The notes beneath the pieces are model-generated. The model did no database searches. It was not told where the DNA came from and saw only the letters and a list, made by a program, of their open reading frames with translations. A DNA stretch of 64,000 nucleotides from Latilactobacillus graminis DSM 20719. Lineage in GTDB: Bacteria > Bacillota > Bacilli > Lactobacillales > Lactobacillaceae. Each line of letters opens with the position of its first letter. The stretch's first letter is position 1. Where the stretch lies: positions 1 to 64,000 of the forward strand of contig NZ_AYZB01000002.1 of assembly GCF_001436415.1 (NCBI RefSeq), written 5' to 3'. The position numbers and the translations under genes were made by a program. Below, one piece after another: positions 26,948 to 37,639 of this stretch.

Positions 26948-27646
26948 ATGGAAGACATGTTTACAATTTTAGGTGGTATGGGAACAGCGGCAACAGAAAC
27001 CTTTGTTCATATGATTGATGAATTAACGCCGGCCAAAAAAGACCAAGACTATCTAAACTATATTGTGTTTAATCACGCAACAATTCCGGACAGAACAGCC
27101 TATATACTTGGCAATAGCACCGAAAATCCATTGCCAATTATGCTAAAAGACGTTCAGCAAATGAATTTATTATCACCAAAGTTTATGATAATGACGTGTA
27201 ATACGGCGCATTATTTTTACGATGAATTACAAGCAGCCGCTGATTTTGATATTATCCACATGCCAAGAGAGACAGTCAAACATATGCAAAAAAATATTCC
27301 AGGGCTAAAAAAAATTGGGGTTTTAAGTACAACCGGTACTCGTCAAGCTGGGATTTATCAAAAAGCTATCGAGGGTTTTGGTCTTGAAAGTGTTGTTCCA
27401 AATCAAGAAATTCAAGATATGACAATGAGCTTAATTTATGATGACATCAAAGCAACTGGCAAGTTCAGTCATGAAAAGTACAAGAATATCGTGGATACGA
27501 TGCTGAATGATTATGACTGTGATGCTGTCATCTTAGGCTGTACTGAATTGAGTGTCGCCCAGGAAGAATATCCCTTGTATACCGAAAAAGTAATTGATCC
27601 AATGAAGGTCATGAGTCAAAATATCGTCGATGGATTGTACAATTGA
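26948..27646 (+). CDS. racD: Aspartate racemase
   Basis: A 232-residue PLP-independent Asp/Glu racemase that converts L-Asp to D-Asp. The catalytic cysteines are visible: Cys84 in MTCNTAHYFYD and Cys198 in LGCTELSVAQ. N-terminal ILGGMGTAATETF and mid VLSTTGTRQAGIY are typical. It lies 45 bp downstream of aspS and upstream of the D-aspartate ligase, the same pairing as in Enterococcus faecium. D-Asp is needed for the L-Lys-D-Asp cross-bridge. It therefore shares the aspS promoter and T-box unless an internal promoter exists. Confidence 0.93.
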   Translation: MEDMFTILGGMGTAATETFVHMIDELTPAKKDQDYLNYIVFNHATIPDRTAYILGNSTENPLPIMLKDVQQMNLLSPKFMIMTCNTAHYFYDELQAAADFDIIHMPRETVKHMQKNIPGLKKIGVLSTTGTRQAGIYQKAIEGFGLESVVPNQEIQDMTMSLIYDDIKATGKFSHEKYKNIVDTMLNDYDCDAVILGCTELSVAQEEYPLYTEKVIDPMKVMSQNIVDGLYN

Positions 27647-27789
27647 GATAAACACGCGACTGTGCTGAATATTAATTTGGTTAACAGCGCACGTTAAATT
27701 TTGGTAAACATTAATGGACCATCAGCTACGCCATCTAGCTAAAATGTTATACTAAATAACGTTAAAAACTGATATAGAAGGTGAATAGC

Positions 27790-29043
27790 ATGCAAGCAAA
27801 TGGCAAAAATTTTACGCCCATTTTATTAGGAAGTGATTTTAACGTCTATGGAATGGCGCGATCATTTTATGAGATGTATCATGAACCAGTAAAGGCTTAC
27901 GCAAGTAAGGAATTAGCACCCACTCGTTTTACAAAAATTGTCGATTTAGAAATTTTACCAGGGTTTAGCGAAGATCCGGGTTTCATTACTGAAATGCGGC
28001 GTTTGAAAGAAGTTTACCGTGATAGTGATGGCCCTGTGATTTTGATTGGCTGTGGTGACGGGTATGCTAGTTTAATTTCAGAACATAAGGCTGAATTAGA
28101 AGATGTTTTCGTTTGTCCATACATTGATCACAAATTACTAGAAGATTTAACTTATAAAGAAACTTTCTATGAAATCTGTGAGAAATACGGATTACCTTAT
28201 CCAAAAACGAAAATCATCACAAAGAAAATGGTTGAAGAAAATAAAGTTGAACAACCATTTGAATATCCAGTTGCTTTAAAACCAGCTGATTCTGTTGAAT
28301 GGCTTGACGTTCAATTTGAAGGCCGTAAAAAAGCTTTTACCATTAAATCTGAAGCTGAGTTCCAAGATATCATGAAAAAAGTTTACGATAATGGATACCA
28401 ATCGGATATGATTTTGCAAGACTTCATTCCAGGTGATGATAGTCGGATGCATGTGATTAACATCTACGTTGATCAATATCACAAAGTTAAGATGATGTGT
28501 TTAGGCCATCCATTATTGGAAGATCCAGCACCAGCAGCGATCGGGAATTATGTGGCGATCCTACCTGAATATAACGAACAAATTTATCAGCAAATCCAAA
28601 AATTCCTCGAGGATATTAAGTATACTGGTTATGCTAACTTGGATATGAAATATGATGAACGGGATCACACTTATAAATTGTTCGATATTAATTTACGGAT
28701 GGGTAGAAGTAGTTTCTTTGTTACCTTGAATGGCTATAATTTAGCACAATGGGTTGTTAAAGATTATGTGACCAAAGATCTTAAAGACGAACCGGTTGTC
28801 TGGGCGAACAAGGATGATGAAAATCCAGCACTCTGGATGGGTGTTTCCGCTGATGTTTTTGAAAAATATGCGCGCAATAACGAAGAAAAAACAAAAGCTA
28901 TGGCGCTCATTAAGCAAAAACGTTATGGGACAACCTTTGAATACAGCAAGGATATGAATTTTAGACGTTGGTTATTAATTAAATGGATGTTGCATAATTA
29001 CCGTAAGAATTTCAATAAATTCTTCAAAGAAAATAAAGAATAA
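27790..29043 (+). CDS. D-aspartate ligase (ATP-grasp, Asl type)
   Basis: A 417-residue ATP-grasp carboxylate-amine ligase. ATP-grasp blocks include YPVALKPADSVEW (about 160-172), DMILQDFIPGDDSRMHV and GYANLDMKYDERD with FDINLRMGRSSFF. The length and the adjacent racemase match D-aspartate ligase (Asl), which activates D-Asp beta-carboxyl and adds it to the epsilon-amine of Lys in UDP-MurNAc-pentapeptide. The frame opens at GTG 27781, but ATG 27790 has GAAGGTG as ribosome binding site. A TATACT at 27748-27753 may give it its own promoter. It ends at a terminator. Confidence 0.88.
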   Translation: MQANGKNFTPILLGSDFNVYGMARSFYEMYHEPVKAYASKELAPTRFTKIVDLEILPGFSEDPGFITEMRRLKEVYRDSDGPVILIGCGDGYASLISEHKAELEDVFVCPYIDHKLLEDLTYKETFYEICEKYGLPYPKTKIITKKMVEENKVEQPFEYPVALKPADSVEWLDVQFEGRKKAFTIKSEAEFQDIMKKVYDNGYQSDMILQDFIPGDDSRMHVINIYVDQYHKVKMMCLGHPLLEDPAPAAIGNYVAILPEYNEQIYQQIQKFLEDIKYTGYANLDMKYDERDHTYKLFDINLRMGRSSFFVTLNGYNLAQWVVKDYVTKDLKDEPVVWANKDDENPALWMGVSADVFEKYARNNEEKTKAMALIKQKRYGTTFEYSKDMNFRRWLLIKWMLHNYRKNFNKFFKENKE

Positions 29044-29045
29044 GC

Positions 29046-29084
29046 AAAAACGGCGAACGGTTATTACCAGTTCGCCGTTTTTTT
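29046..29084 (+). terminator. Terminator after D-aspartate ligase gene
   Basis: AAAAACGGCGAAC and GTTCGCCGTTTTT form a 13-bp perfect stem with an 11-nt loop and a T-run. Confidence 0.92.
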
Positions 29085-29293
29085 GTTTTTAAAAGATACG
29101 AAAAAAATGTTACATTTGCAATAATTAGAGCACTGTTATTAAAAAAATCTCATATTAAAGCGGATTAAATGAGAAAAAATTATCTTTAGATAAGAAATTT
29201 GCACAATTTATTTATTTCGGTCGCTAGTCTATGTTAAAGTATATTTCGCATGCGATTGCTATTGTACTAAATAAATAAAAAGGTGGAAGAATA

Positions 29294-30892
29294 ATGGAAT
29301 CATTAGATATTGAACAATTAAAAGGTATGTCAAACTTCGAAGTTGCTGCCCTTTTCTTGGAAAATTCAGAAAAAAACACAATGCACAACACACCGATTAA
29401 CGTTGGTCGGGGGAACCCAAACTGGATCAACACACGTGCACGTTTAGCATTTAACAAAATTGTTGAATTCGGTATTGACGAATCAGCAAAAACAATTGAC
29501 GAAGCAGACGGTGATATGGCTGGCTACGTTGAAAAAGAAGGCATTGCACAACGTCTTCATGATTATTTAGATGCAAGCGACAAAACTGATAAATTTATCT
29601 TAGATTTCTTAGCATATACTGAAACCAAGATGCACTTAAATCAAGATGATTTAGTTCATGAATTTGTTGATGGCGCTATTGGTAACCATTATCCAGTTCC
29701 TTCAAGAAGTCTTGTTAATGTTGAAAAAATCTTGAACAAGTATCTTGAAGTATCGCTTTATAATGGTGAAAAATTAGCTGACCATACCAATGTTTTCCCT
29801 ACTGAAGGTGGGACAGCAGCTATGGTTTACTTGTTCAACGAATTAAAAATCAGTCACATCTTAGAAGCAGGTGACACGATTGCAATCAATACACCAATCT
29901 TCACACCTTACTTACAAATTCCTGAATTAAGTGAATTCAAATTAAAACAATTTGATGTTAGTTCAGTTGAAGACGATAACTGGCAAATGCTAGATGCTAA
30001 ATTTGAAGAATTGAAAGATCCTTCAGTAAAAGCATTCTTCGTTGTTAACCCAACTAACCCAACATCACGTGCCTTTAGTCAACATGCTTTAGATAAAATT
30101 AAAGAAGTTGTTGCGGCTAACCCAGAAATTATCATTATTACTGATGATGTTTATGGGACATTTGTTAATAATTTCCAAACAATTTATTCAGTTGCACCAA
30201 AGAATACTTTATTAGTTTACTCATATTCAAAACTTTATGGTGCAACAGGCCACCGTTTAGGCTTAATCGCAACTCACGAAGATAACGTCTTTGACGAAAT
30301 CATCGCAAAACGGACTGCTGAAAACGCAGCTATCAAAGAAGAGTTTGAAAAACGTTACTCATTAGTAGTTGCTAACCCATTAGACATGAAATTCATTGAC
30401 AGAACTGTTGCTGATAGTCGTGAAATTGGTTTGTATCATACTGCTGGTCTTTCAACACCACAACAAGTCTTGATGGCATTGTTTAGTTTAACGAACTTAA
30501 TCCATGAAGGCGAAAAAGATCCATACATTGAAGCTTCTAAGAAAGTTGTTGACGATCGTTACAATACATTCTGGAAATCAATGGGAATGGAAGGCGACCA
30601 TTCAGCTGAAAATGCAGAATATTATACAGTATTTAACATTTATGAACTTGCTGAAAAGAAATATGGCAAAGACTTCCGGGATTACTTTGAAAGCAACTTT
30701 AGCTACCTTGAATTTGAAGGCGAATTAGCCGGCAAATACGGTGTTGTCGTTATGGACGGTGCTGGTATGGGAACTGAAGAAGGATACTTACGGGTATCAT
30801 TGGCTAACCAACCAGCTGAAAATTATGCTATCACAGGTAAACGTATCGCTGAATTATTAGCTGAATACTATGATAAATTTCAACAAAAATAA
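29294..30892 (+). CDS. aspD: Aspartate 4-decarboxylase (bifunctional aminotransferase)
   Basis: A 532-residue fold-type I PLP enzyme that decarboxylates L-Asp to L-Ala and CO2 and has side aspartate aminotransferase activity. N-terminal NVGRGNPNWINTRARLAF is specific for this family. PLP residues are visible: TNPTSRAF region, ITDDVYGTF, and Lys313 in YSYSKLYGATGHRLG. Codon use looks highly adapted (strong A/T third positions), suggesting high expression. The exchanger aspT follows 32 bp downstream. Together they consume a proton per turn and generate proton motive force, as in Tetragenococcus. Confidence 0.95.
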   Translation: MESLDIEQLKGMSNFEVAALFLENSEKNTMHNTPINVGRGNPNWINTRARLAFNKIVEFGIDESAKTIDEADGDMAGYVEKEGIAQRLHDYLDASDKTDKFILDFLAYTETKMHLNQDDLVHEFVDGAIGNHYPVPSRSLVNVEKILNKYLEVSLYNGEKLADHTNVFPTEGGTAAMVYLFNELKISHILEAGDTIAINTPIFTPYLQIPELSEFKLKQFDVSSVEDDNWQMLDAKFEELKDPSVKAFFVVNPTNPTSRAFSQHALDKIKEVVAANPEIIIITDDVYGTFVNNFQTIYSVAPKNTLLVYSYSKLYGATGHRLGLIATHEDNVFDEIIAKRTAENAAIKEEFEKRYSLVVANPLDMKFIDRTVADSREIGLYHTAGLSTPQQVLMALFSLTNLIHEGEKDPYIEASKKVVDDRYNTFWKSMGMEGDHSAENAEYYTVFNIYELAEKKYGKDFRDYFESNFSYLEFEGELAGKYGVVVMDGAGMGTEEGYLRVSLANQPAENYAITGKRIAELLAEYYDKFQQK

Positions 30893-30924
30893 AAATTAAT
30901 ATAATATTAAGGTGGTTTTAAACG

Positions 30925-32559
30925 ATGAATGCAATTGGTCATTTCCTTGTGGGAACTCCTGTGTTTGCTATTTTCATTTGTTTGGCATTAGGTTATTTAT
31001 TAGGTAAGTTAAAAATCGGTTCATTTACACTTGGCGCAACAGTCGGTGTTTTAGTAGTTGCATTATTAATTGGACAATTAGGGGTCTTCACTCGTGATAC
31101 GCTTTTGGGTGATATCTTCTTCGACTTCTTTATGTTTGCAATTGGTTATCGTGTTGGTCCGAACTTCATTTCAAGTATGAAGAAGTTTGGTGCCAAGATT
31201 GTTTATGCAACATTAATTTTCTTAGTATCAGCATTTATTGTTGCTTATGCATGTTTCAAAATGTTCCATGTCGGCCCCGGAATCGCAGCTGGGATTATTG
31301 CCGGTGGCTTAACACAATCGGCTGTAATTGGTAGTTCTTTAGAAACAATTTCTAAATTACAAATTTCAGATCACTTGAAGACTTTGTACTCTAACCAAAT
31401 TCCAATCGTATATGCTTTGACATACGTATTTGGAACAATTGGGGTTTTAATCTTCTTACGTGATATCATGCCAAAATTAATGCATATTGATTTAAAGAAA
31501 CAAGCTGTTAAAACAGCTAAGGAACTCGATATGATTCCTGTTCCGGTAGTTGTTGCTAATACGCATTTCTATACAATTAATGATGGCTCATCATTAATTG
31601 GACAAACTTTAAGTGCCATTAACGCTAAATTTGCTAAAGGTTTAGTTGCTGCTGGTTTGAATGATTCTGCTGATATGGCAGCAGTTATCAAGGCTGGTGA
31701 TGTACTCGCAATTAGCGGTGGAATCAATGAAATTGGGCGTGCTGTACAAGAATTTAACTTGCTTGAAGTAACGGGTAAGACAAGGGCCTATGTTTCAAAA
31801 CAAGTTGTTTTGAAGAAAAACTTTGCGACTGATGTTCTAAAAAACGCGCAAGACAAGGGTGTTTTAGTTGCAACATTGGCTGGTGACGTAATGGATCCAG
31901 CACAATTCAGTACTTTAAAACCTGCTGAAAGTGTTACATTAGTTGGTCAAAAAGATGCCGTTAGTGGGGTCCAAAGCCAATTAGGGCGTCTACGTGCGAC
32001 TGAAAGTGTGATTAACTATTCATGGTTTGCCCTTGGGATTGCTTTAAGTGCTGCTCTTGGGATGGTCGGGACTAAAGTTAGTGGTGTGCCAATCGCCTTA
32101 GGTGGCGGGACTGCTAGTTTGATTGTCGGATTAGTCCAAAGTATTTATCGCGATAAACATGCTCATATGGATACTATTCCTGATGGTTTATTGGAATTCT
32201 TCCAAAGTATTGGTTTGAACTTATTTATCGCTACAGTTGGTCTATCAGCTGCAAAGACGTTTATTAGTGCAATCCAATCCATGGGTGTTTCAGTGCTATT
32301 AATCGGTGCGGTGGTTGCCATCTTGCCACATATTATTACTTTTGTAATTTGTTATTATTTGATGAAGATGGAACCAATCTCATTGATTGGTGCACAAACT
32401 GGTGCTGATACATTGTCAGCTGCTTTGAATGACATCTCAGAACGTGTCGGTTCTGACGCTGGTCCATTCTTTGCTGCTGCTGTTGCACCGGCGTATGCTA
32501 TTGGTAATATTTTCTTAACTTTAATGGGACCAATCTTTATCGTGTTACTTAGCAAATAA
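30925..32559 (+). CDS. aspT: Aspartate:alanine exchanger
   Basis: A 544-residue antiporter of the AAE family that swaps external L-Asp for internal L-Ala. It has two hydrophobic halves (about 10-185 and 370-540) separated by a hydrophilic region with two TrkA_C-like domains (about 205-355), as known for AspT. The AspT/YidE signature GFTLG-like segments appear as IGSFTLGATVGV and GGTASLIVGLVQSIYRDKH. Start ATG has AAGGTGG upstream. It forms an operon with aspD and ends at a strong terminator. Confidence 0.95.
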   Translation: MNAIGHFLVGTPVFAIFICLALGYLLGKLKIGSFTLGATVGVLVVALLIGQLGVFTRDTLLGDIFFDFFMFAIGYRVGPNFISSMKKFGAKIVYATLIFLVSAFIVAYACFKMFHVGPGIAAGIIAGGLTQSAVIGSSLETISKLQISDHLKTLYSNQIPIVYALTYVFGTIGVLIFLRDIMPKLMHIDLKKQAVKTAKELDMIPVPVVVANTHFYTINDGSSLIGQTLSAINAKFAKGLVAAGLNDSADMAAVIKAGDVLAISGGINEIGRAVQEFNLLEVTGKTRAYVSKQVVLKKNFATDVLKNAQDKGVLVATLAGDVMDPAQFSTLKPAESVTLVGQKDAVSGVQSQLGRLRATESVINYSWFALGIALSAALGMVGTKVSGVPIALGGGTASLIVGLVQSIYRDKHAHMDTIPDGLLEFFQSIGLNLFIATVGLSAAKTFISAIQSMGVSVLLIGAVVAILPHIITFVICYYLMKMEPISLIGAQTGADTLSAALNDISERVGSDAGPFFAAAVAPAYAIGNIFLTLMGPIFIVLLSK

Positions 32560-32572
32560 GTAATATGATCGG

Positions 32573-32608
32573 ACACCGTGGAAATGTATATTTCCACGGT
32601 GTTTTTTT
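32573..32608 (+). terminator. Terminator after aspDT operon
   Basis: CACCGTGGAAAT and ATTTCCACGGTG form a perfect 12-bp stem with a tight loop (GTAT), followed by TTTTTTT. Confidence 0.93.
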
Positions 32609-32714
32609 GATGATAAACAATCAATCTTTTATTATTATCCCGATGGTTGGTAGACGACTTTGCGGAATCATGTATAATAAGCTTGAGATAAAATGTTTTA
32701 TAAAGGAGTTTAGC

Positions 32715-33446
32715 ATGGCCGATTTAGTTTATCAGAACATTATCGCTGACCTAAAAAAAGCGATTAATGCGGAATCCTTTCCCAGTATGAAGCTGCCCGA
32801 TGAACGAACATTAACCGAGCATTATCAAGTTAGTCGTAGCTCGGTCAAACGGGCCTTGAATGTGATGGCTAATCAGGGCATTATTTTTAAAAAGCGTGGT
32901 TCAGGGACCTTCATTAATCCGCTTTATTTGAAAGGTGGTTCATTTTTTAATTACAATGGCTCTAACTTAGGGGTCACTGATAGTTTTAAAGCGGAGAATC
33001 GAACACCAGGAATTAAATTATTAGATTTCCAAGTGATTAAACCAAGTGCAGAATTACAGCGTGATTTGTTTTTGCAGCCAGATGATTTCGTTTATGAAAT
33101 TAAGCGCCTACGTTTATTTGATGAAGATCCTTTCATGATTGAAACTGGTTTCATTCCAATTAAAGTCATGCCTGAACTAACAGAAAAAATTGTGTCGAGT
33201 TCTATTTTTAATTACTTAGAAATGACCAAAAATCAAGAGGTAACACGTGCATTTCTTTCGATTTTTGCCGAGCCTTCAACCCGTGATGATCAGATGCAAC
33301 TGAAGTTGAAATCAACTGAACCAGTCGGTATTATGGAAGGGATTTTCTTTCTAGACGATGGGACCCCTTTTGAATTTTCAACGATGCGATTACATTATCA
33401 ATATATGAAATACAACACATTTGTTACAGTTAGCGGTCGCGAATAG
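32715..33446 (+). CDS. GntR-family (HutC subfamily) regulator
   Basis: A 243-residue regulator. The N-terminal winged helix (LVYQNIIADLKKAI, LPDERTLTEHYQVSRSSVKRAL, GIIFKKRGSGTFI) is followed by a UTRA ligand-binding domain (about 85-240; VYEIKRLRLFDEDPFMIETGFIP). The frame is open from 32565, but ATG 32715 with AAAGGAG gives the normal start. It sits between aspDT and xpk, each separately terminated. It may control either, with a sugar phosphate or amino-acid ligand; the sequence does not decide. Confidence 0.9.
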   Translation: MADLVYQNIIADLKKAINAESFPSMKLPDERTLTEHYQVSRSSVKRALNVMANQGIIFKKRGSGTFINPLYLKGGSFFNYNGSNLGVTDSFKAENRTPGIKLLDFQVIKPSAELQRDLFLQPDDFVYEIKRLRLFDEDPFMIETGFIPIKVMPELTEKIVSSSIFNYLEMTKNQEVTRAFLSIFAEPSTRDDQMQLKLKSTEPVGIMEGIFFLDDGTPFEFSTMRLHYQYMKYNTFVTVSGRE

Positions 33447-33459
33447 ACCGCTATTTTTA
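33430..33459 (+). terminator. Terminator overlapping the end of the GntR gene
   Basis: AGCGGTC and GACCGCT pair around the stop codon, followed by ATTTTTAATTTTT. Confidence 0.75.
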
Positions 33460-33496
33460 ATTTTTAAAAATTGGTACGACCCAATTATTAAAATGG

Positions 33497-33524
33497 TTGA
33501 CTTTTTAAAAAAGTTTAGTATGAT
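33497..33524 (+). promoter_or_regulatory. Promoter of xpk
   Basis: TTGACT (33497-33502), a 16-bp spacer and TATGAT (33519-33524). The transcript would carry a leader of about 95 nt before the ATG at 33624. I see no clear cre. Confidence 0.7.
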
Positions 33525-33623
33525 AGAGGGGTAGTCAGAAACAATAAAGTTGCAAAAAAAGTAATGAACTCATAGAGTGAAGTTATCAAGAGCTTTTTAG
33601 AATTTAAAAGGGGTGCTATTAAG

Positions 33624-35987
33624 ATGACAGATTATTCAAGCAAAGAATACCTTGCTAAAGTTGATGCATTTTGGCGGGCAGCAAATTATATCTCGGTTGG
33701 ACAATTATATTTAAAAGATAACCCATTATTACAACGTCCTTTGGAAGCAAAAGATGTTAAAGCGAAACCAATTGGTCACTGGGGTACGATTGCAGGCCAA
33801 AACTTCCTATACGCACATTTGAATCGCGCAATTAATAAATATAGTTTAAACATGTTCTACATTGAGGGCCCAGGTCATGGTGGCCAAGTAATGGTTTCAA
33901 ATTCTTATTTGGATGGTAGTTATACCGAAATCTATCCAGAAATTTCGCAAGATCTTGAAGGAATGCAGAAATTATTTAAGCAATTCTCATTCCCAGGCGG
34001 GGTTGCTTCGCATGCGGCACCTGAAACACCAGGCTCCATTCACGAAGGCGGCGAACTTGGTTACTCACTTTCTCATGGGGTCGGGGCGATCTTAGATAAC
34101 CCAGACGTAATTGCAGCTGTTGTCGTTGGTGATGGCGAAGCCGAAACTGGTCCGTTAGCGGCATCGTGGCTATCAAGTACATTTATCAATCCGAAAAATG
34201 ATGGAGCGGTTTTACCAATCTTGAATTTAAATGGTTTCAAGATTTCGAACCCCACGATTCTCTCGCGAAAGAGTGACGAAGAATTAACGCAATACTTCGA
34301 AGGTAATGGTTGGGAACCAATTTTTGTTGAAGGTGATGACCCTGAAAAGATGCACCCAGCAACTGCAGCTGCAATGGATGAAGCAATCGAAAAAATCCAA
34401 GCAATTCAAAAGAATGCACGCGAAAACGGTGATTCATCTCGACCAGTATGGCCAATGATTGTTTTCCGCGCACCTAAGGGTTGGACGGGTCCTAAGACCT
34501 GGGATGGCGTACCAATCGAGAATTCATTTCGGGCACACCAAATTCCAATTCCAATCGACAGTGCGGATATGCAACATGCCGATGCTTTAGTTGAATGGAT
34601 GAAATCATATCGCCCAGAAGAATTATTTACAGAGGCAGGTCAATTAAAACCTGAAATCGCAGAAATTGCACCTAAGGGCAAGATGCGAATGGCTGCTAAC
34701 CCAATCACTAATGGTGGGATTAATCCAAAACCATTACGCTTACCAGATTATCGTGATTATGCTGTAGATAATTCAGAACACGGTAAAATTGTCGCCCAAG
34801 ATATGATTGTTTTAGGTGAATATGTGCGTGATATTATTAAAGATAATGATCAAAATAAAAACTTCAGAATCTTCGGTCCTGATGAAACAATGTCAAACCG
34901 GTTAAACCACATTTTTGAAGCGACAAACCGTCAATGGATGGAACCAATCAAAGAACCAAGCGATCAATACTTGGCAACAGAAGGCCGGGTCCTTGATTCA
35001 CAATTATCAGAACATCAAGCTGAAGGCTGGTTAGAAGGGTATGTGTTAACTGGTCGTCATGGTTTCTTTGCAAGTTATGAATCATTCTTGCGCGTTGTGG
35101 ATTCAATGTTAACTCAACACTTCAAGTGGTTGCGTAAAGCGGATGAACAAACATGGCGCAATAAGTATCCTTCGTTGAATGTTATTGCAACTTCAACCGT
35201 TTTCCAACAAGATCATAATGGGTATACGCATCAAGATCCCGGGATTTTAACTCACTTAGCTGAGAAGAAACCCGAATTTATCCGGGAATATTTACCAGCT
35301 GATGCTAATACACTGTTGGCTACGATGGATACCGTTTTCCAAAGTCAAGAGAAGATTAACTTAATTGTTTCTTCAAAACACCCACGGCAACAATGGTTCT
35401 CAATTGATGAAGCAACAGTTTTAGTTAAGAATGGGTTGAAGATTATTGACTGGGCAAGTACTGATCAAGATGCTGAACCAGATGTTGTGATTGCTGCCGC
35501 TGGGACAGAACCAACGCTTGAGAGTTTAGCGGCTATCTCAATCTTACACAAACAATATCCTGATATGAAGATTCGTTTCATTAACGTTGTTGATTTATTG
35601 AAACTTCGTTCGCCTAAAGTGGATCCTCGTGGTTTAACAGATGAAGAATTCGACATGTACTTTACCAAAGACAAACCAGTAGTCTTTGCATTTCATGGTT
35701 TCGAAGGCCTAATCCGTGATATCTTCTTTGATCGTCACAATCATAACCTTCATGTTCATGGCTACCGGGAAAATGGTGATATCACAACCCCATTTGACAT
35801 GCGGGTCTTAAACCAAATGGATCGTTTCAGTTTATCCAAAGAAGTTGCAGTTGACGTGCTTGGCGATCAAGCTGGCCAATTCGCACAATCAATGGATGAT
35901 ATGGTTGCAAAACACAACCAATACATTCGCGATGAAGGAATCGATTTACCAGAAGTTGAAGAATGGCAATGGGAACCGCTCCGTTAA
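33624..35987 (+). CDS. xpk: Xylulose-5-phosphate/fructose-6-phosphate phosphoketolase
   Basis: A 787-residue TPP-dependent phosphoketolase that splits xylulose 5-phosphate with phosphate into glyceraldehyde 3-phosphate and acetyl phosphate, the key step of pentose and gluconate use. Family blocks include [58 protein letters not shown] and the TPP motif [20 protein letters not shown]-terminal [13 protein letters not shown] and [11 protein letters not shown]-like [12 protein letters not shown] are present. Full length for the family. Monocistronic with its own terminator. Confidence 0.98.
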   Translation: MTDYSSKEYLAKVDAFWRAANYISVGQLYLKDNPLLQRPLEAKDVKAKPIGHWGTIAGQNFLYAHLNRAINKYSLNMFYIEGPGHGGQVMVSNSYLDGSYTEIYPEISQDLEGMQKLFKQFSFPGGVASHAAPETPGSIHEGGELGYSLSHGVGAILDNPDVIAAVVVGDGEAETGPLAASWLSSTFINPKNDGAVLPILNLNGFKISNPTILSRKSDEELTQYFEGNGWEPIFVEGDDPEKMHPATAAAMDEAIEKIQAIQKNARENGDSSRPVWPMIVFRAPKGWTGPKTWDGVPIENSFRAHQIPIPIDSADMQHADALVEWMKSYRPEELFTEAGQLKPEIAEIAPKGKMRMAANPITNGGINPKPLRLPDYRDYAVDNSEHGKIVAQDMIVLGEYVRDIIKDNDQNKNFRIFGPDETMSNRLNHIFEATNRQWMEPIKEPSDQYLATEGRVLDSQLSEHQAEGWLEGYVLTGRHGFFASYESFLRVVDSMLTQHFKWLRKADEQTWRNKYPSLNVIATSTVFQQDHNGYTHQDPGILTHLAEKKPEFIREYLPADANTLLATMDTVFQSQEKINLIVSSKHPRQQWFSIDEATVLVKNGLKIIDWASTDQDAEPDVVIAAAGTEPTLESLAAISILHKQYPDMKIRFINVVDLLKLRSPKVDPRGLTDEEFDMYFTKDKPVVFAFHGFEGLIRDIFFDRHNHNLHVHGYRENGDITTPFDMRVLNQMDRFSLSKEVAVDVLGDQAGQFAQSMDDMVAKHNQYIRDEGIDLPEVEEWQWEPLR

Positions 35988-35997
35988 AATGGTGGTT

Positions 35998-36030
35998 AGA
36001 ACAGATTGGCGTAAGCCAATCTGTTTTTTT
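35998..36030 (+). terminator. Terminator after xpk
   Basis: AACAGATTGGC and GCCAATCTGTT form an 11-bp perfect stem with a GTAA loop and a T-run. Confidence 0.93.
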
Positions 36031-36118
36031 ATGGATTAGTGGTCTCTGAGCCTTTATTTTTAGGCATAATAACGGTAAACTAGTAGACAAGTATAATTTT
36101 AGAAAGAGGCGTTTTTTT

Positions 36119-37606
36119 ATGGCAAAAAATAAAATCCGAGTGCGGTATGCGCCAAGCCCAACAGGTCATTTGCACATCGGAAATGCGCGAACTGCATTAT
36201 TTAACTATTTATTTGCACGTCACAATAAAGGGACTTTCGTGATTCGGATTGAAGATACTGACACGAAAAGAAACATTGCTGACGGTGAAAATAGTCAGTT
36301 AGATAACTTGAAGTGGCTAGGCATGGATTGGGATGAAGGCCCAGACAAGCCGGGTGATTTTGGCCCTTATCGTCAATCAGAACGTCGCGAAATTTACACG
36401 CCTTTAATTGAAGAATTAGTGGCTAAGGGATTAGCTTACGAATCATACAAAACAGAAGATGAATTAACTGCAGAACGGGAAGCGCAAAAAGCAGCCGGCG
36501 AGGCACCACGTTACATTTATGAATATGAAGGTATGAGTGATGACGAAATTAAAGCTAGTCAAGCGGCTGCTAAGGCAAAAGGCTTGCAACCAGTTGTTCG
36601 GTTAAGGTTACCTAAGAATCACGTTTATAAGTTTGATGACATCGTAAAGGGTGAAATCAGTTTTGAATCAGATCGTTTAGGTGGCGATTTTGTCATCATG
36701 AAACGGGATGGCATGCCAACTTATAACTTTGCCGTGGTAGTGGATGATCACTTGATGGAAATCACACACGTCTTGCGTGGGGATGATCATATCGCTAATA
36801 CGCCAAAACAATTGGCTGTTTATGAAGCTTTTGGCTGGGAACCACCAGTCTTTGGGCACATGACATTGATCATCAATACTGAAACAGGTAAGAAGTTAAG
36901 TAAACGGGATGAATCAGTACTGCAATTTATCGAACAATACCGCGAATTGGGTTACTTACCAGAAGCGATGTTTAACTTCATCGCCTTATTAGGTTGGTCA
37001 CCAGTTGGTGAAAGTGAATTGTTTAACCGGCAAGAATTTATCAAGCAATTTGATCCTAAACGTTTGAGCAAATCACCAGCTAGTTTCGATCAAAAGAAAC
37101 TTGAATGGGTGAATAACCAATATGTTAAAAAAACGGATGCCAATAAGATTATGGATCTTTCGTTAGCTAGCTTGATTAAAGCGGGTAAAATCGCTGAAAA
37201 TCCTGATAGCAAAACGATCGAATGGGCCCGTCATTTGATTGCGTTATACCAAGATCAAATGAGCTACACAGCTCAAATCGTTGAAATGGCAGATGTTTTC
37301 TTCGAAGAACCGGAACAATTAGACGCTCAAGCGCTTGAAGAATTAAATAACGAAACAGCCCCCGTTGTTTTGAAAGAATTCAGCGAACGCTTGAAAGATT
37401 TGACATTATTCACAGCACCACGGATTATGCAAATTATTAAAGGTATTCAAAAGGATACCAAGATTAAAGGTCGTCAATTGTACATGCCAATTCGAATTGC
37501 GACAACACGCGAAATGCATGGACCATCATTACCAGATTCAATTGAATTATTAGGTAAAGACCGAGTTTTAGCACATCTTGAAAAAACGTTAGCTGAAATT
37601 AAATAG
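36119..37606 (+). CDS. gltX: Glutamyl-tRNA synthetase
   Basis: A 495-residue class I synthetase. The HIGH motif reads [15 protein letters not shown] (about 18-32), and the KMSKS loop reads [12 protein letters not shown] (about 258). [13 protein letters not shown] at the N-terminus and the C-terminal anticodon-binding helices are intact. Lacking GlnRS in this group, it is expected to charge both tRNA-Glu and tRNA-Gln (non-discriminating). TATAAT at 36092-36097 is the likely -10. The downstream region holds an IS3-type remnant. Confidence 0.98.
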   Translation: MAKNKIRVRYAPSPTGHLHIGNARTALFNYLFARHNKGTFVIRIEDTDTKRNIADGENSQLDNLKWLGMDWDEGPDKPGDFGPYRQSERREIYTPLIEELVAKGLAYESYKTEDELTAEREAQKAAGEAPRYIYEYEGMSDDEIKASQAAAKAKGLQPVVRLRLPKNHVYKFDDIVKGEISFESDRLGGDFVIMKRDGMPTYNFAVVVDDHLMEITHVLRGDDHIANTPKQLAVYEAFGWEPPVFGHMTLIINTETGKKLSKRDESVLQFIEQYRELGYLPEAMFNFIALLGWSPVGESELFNRQEFIKQFDPKRLSKSPASFDQKKLEWVNNQYVKKTDANKIMDLSLASLIKAGKIAENPDSKTIEWARHLIALYQDQMSYTAQIVEMADVFFEEPEQLDAQALEELNNETAPVVLKEFSERLKDLTLFTAPRIMQIIKGIQKDTKIKGRQLYMPIRIATTREMHGPSLPDSIELLGKDRVLAHLEKTLAEIK

Positions 37607-37639
37607 TTGATTAAAAGGCACCGTAAATTTAATATGTGA

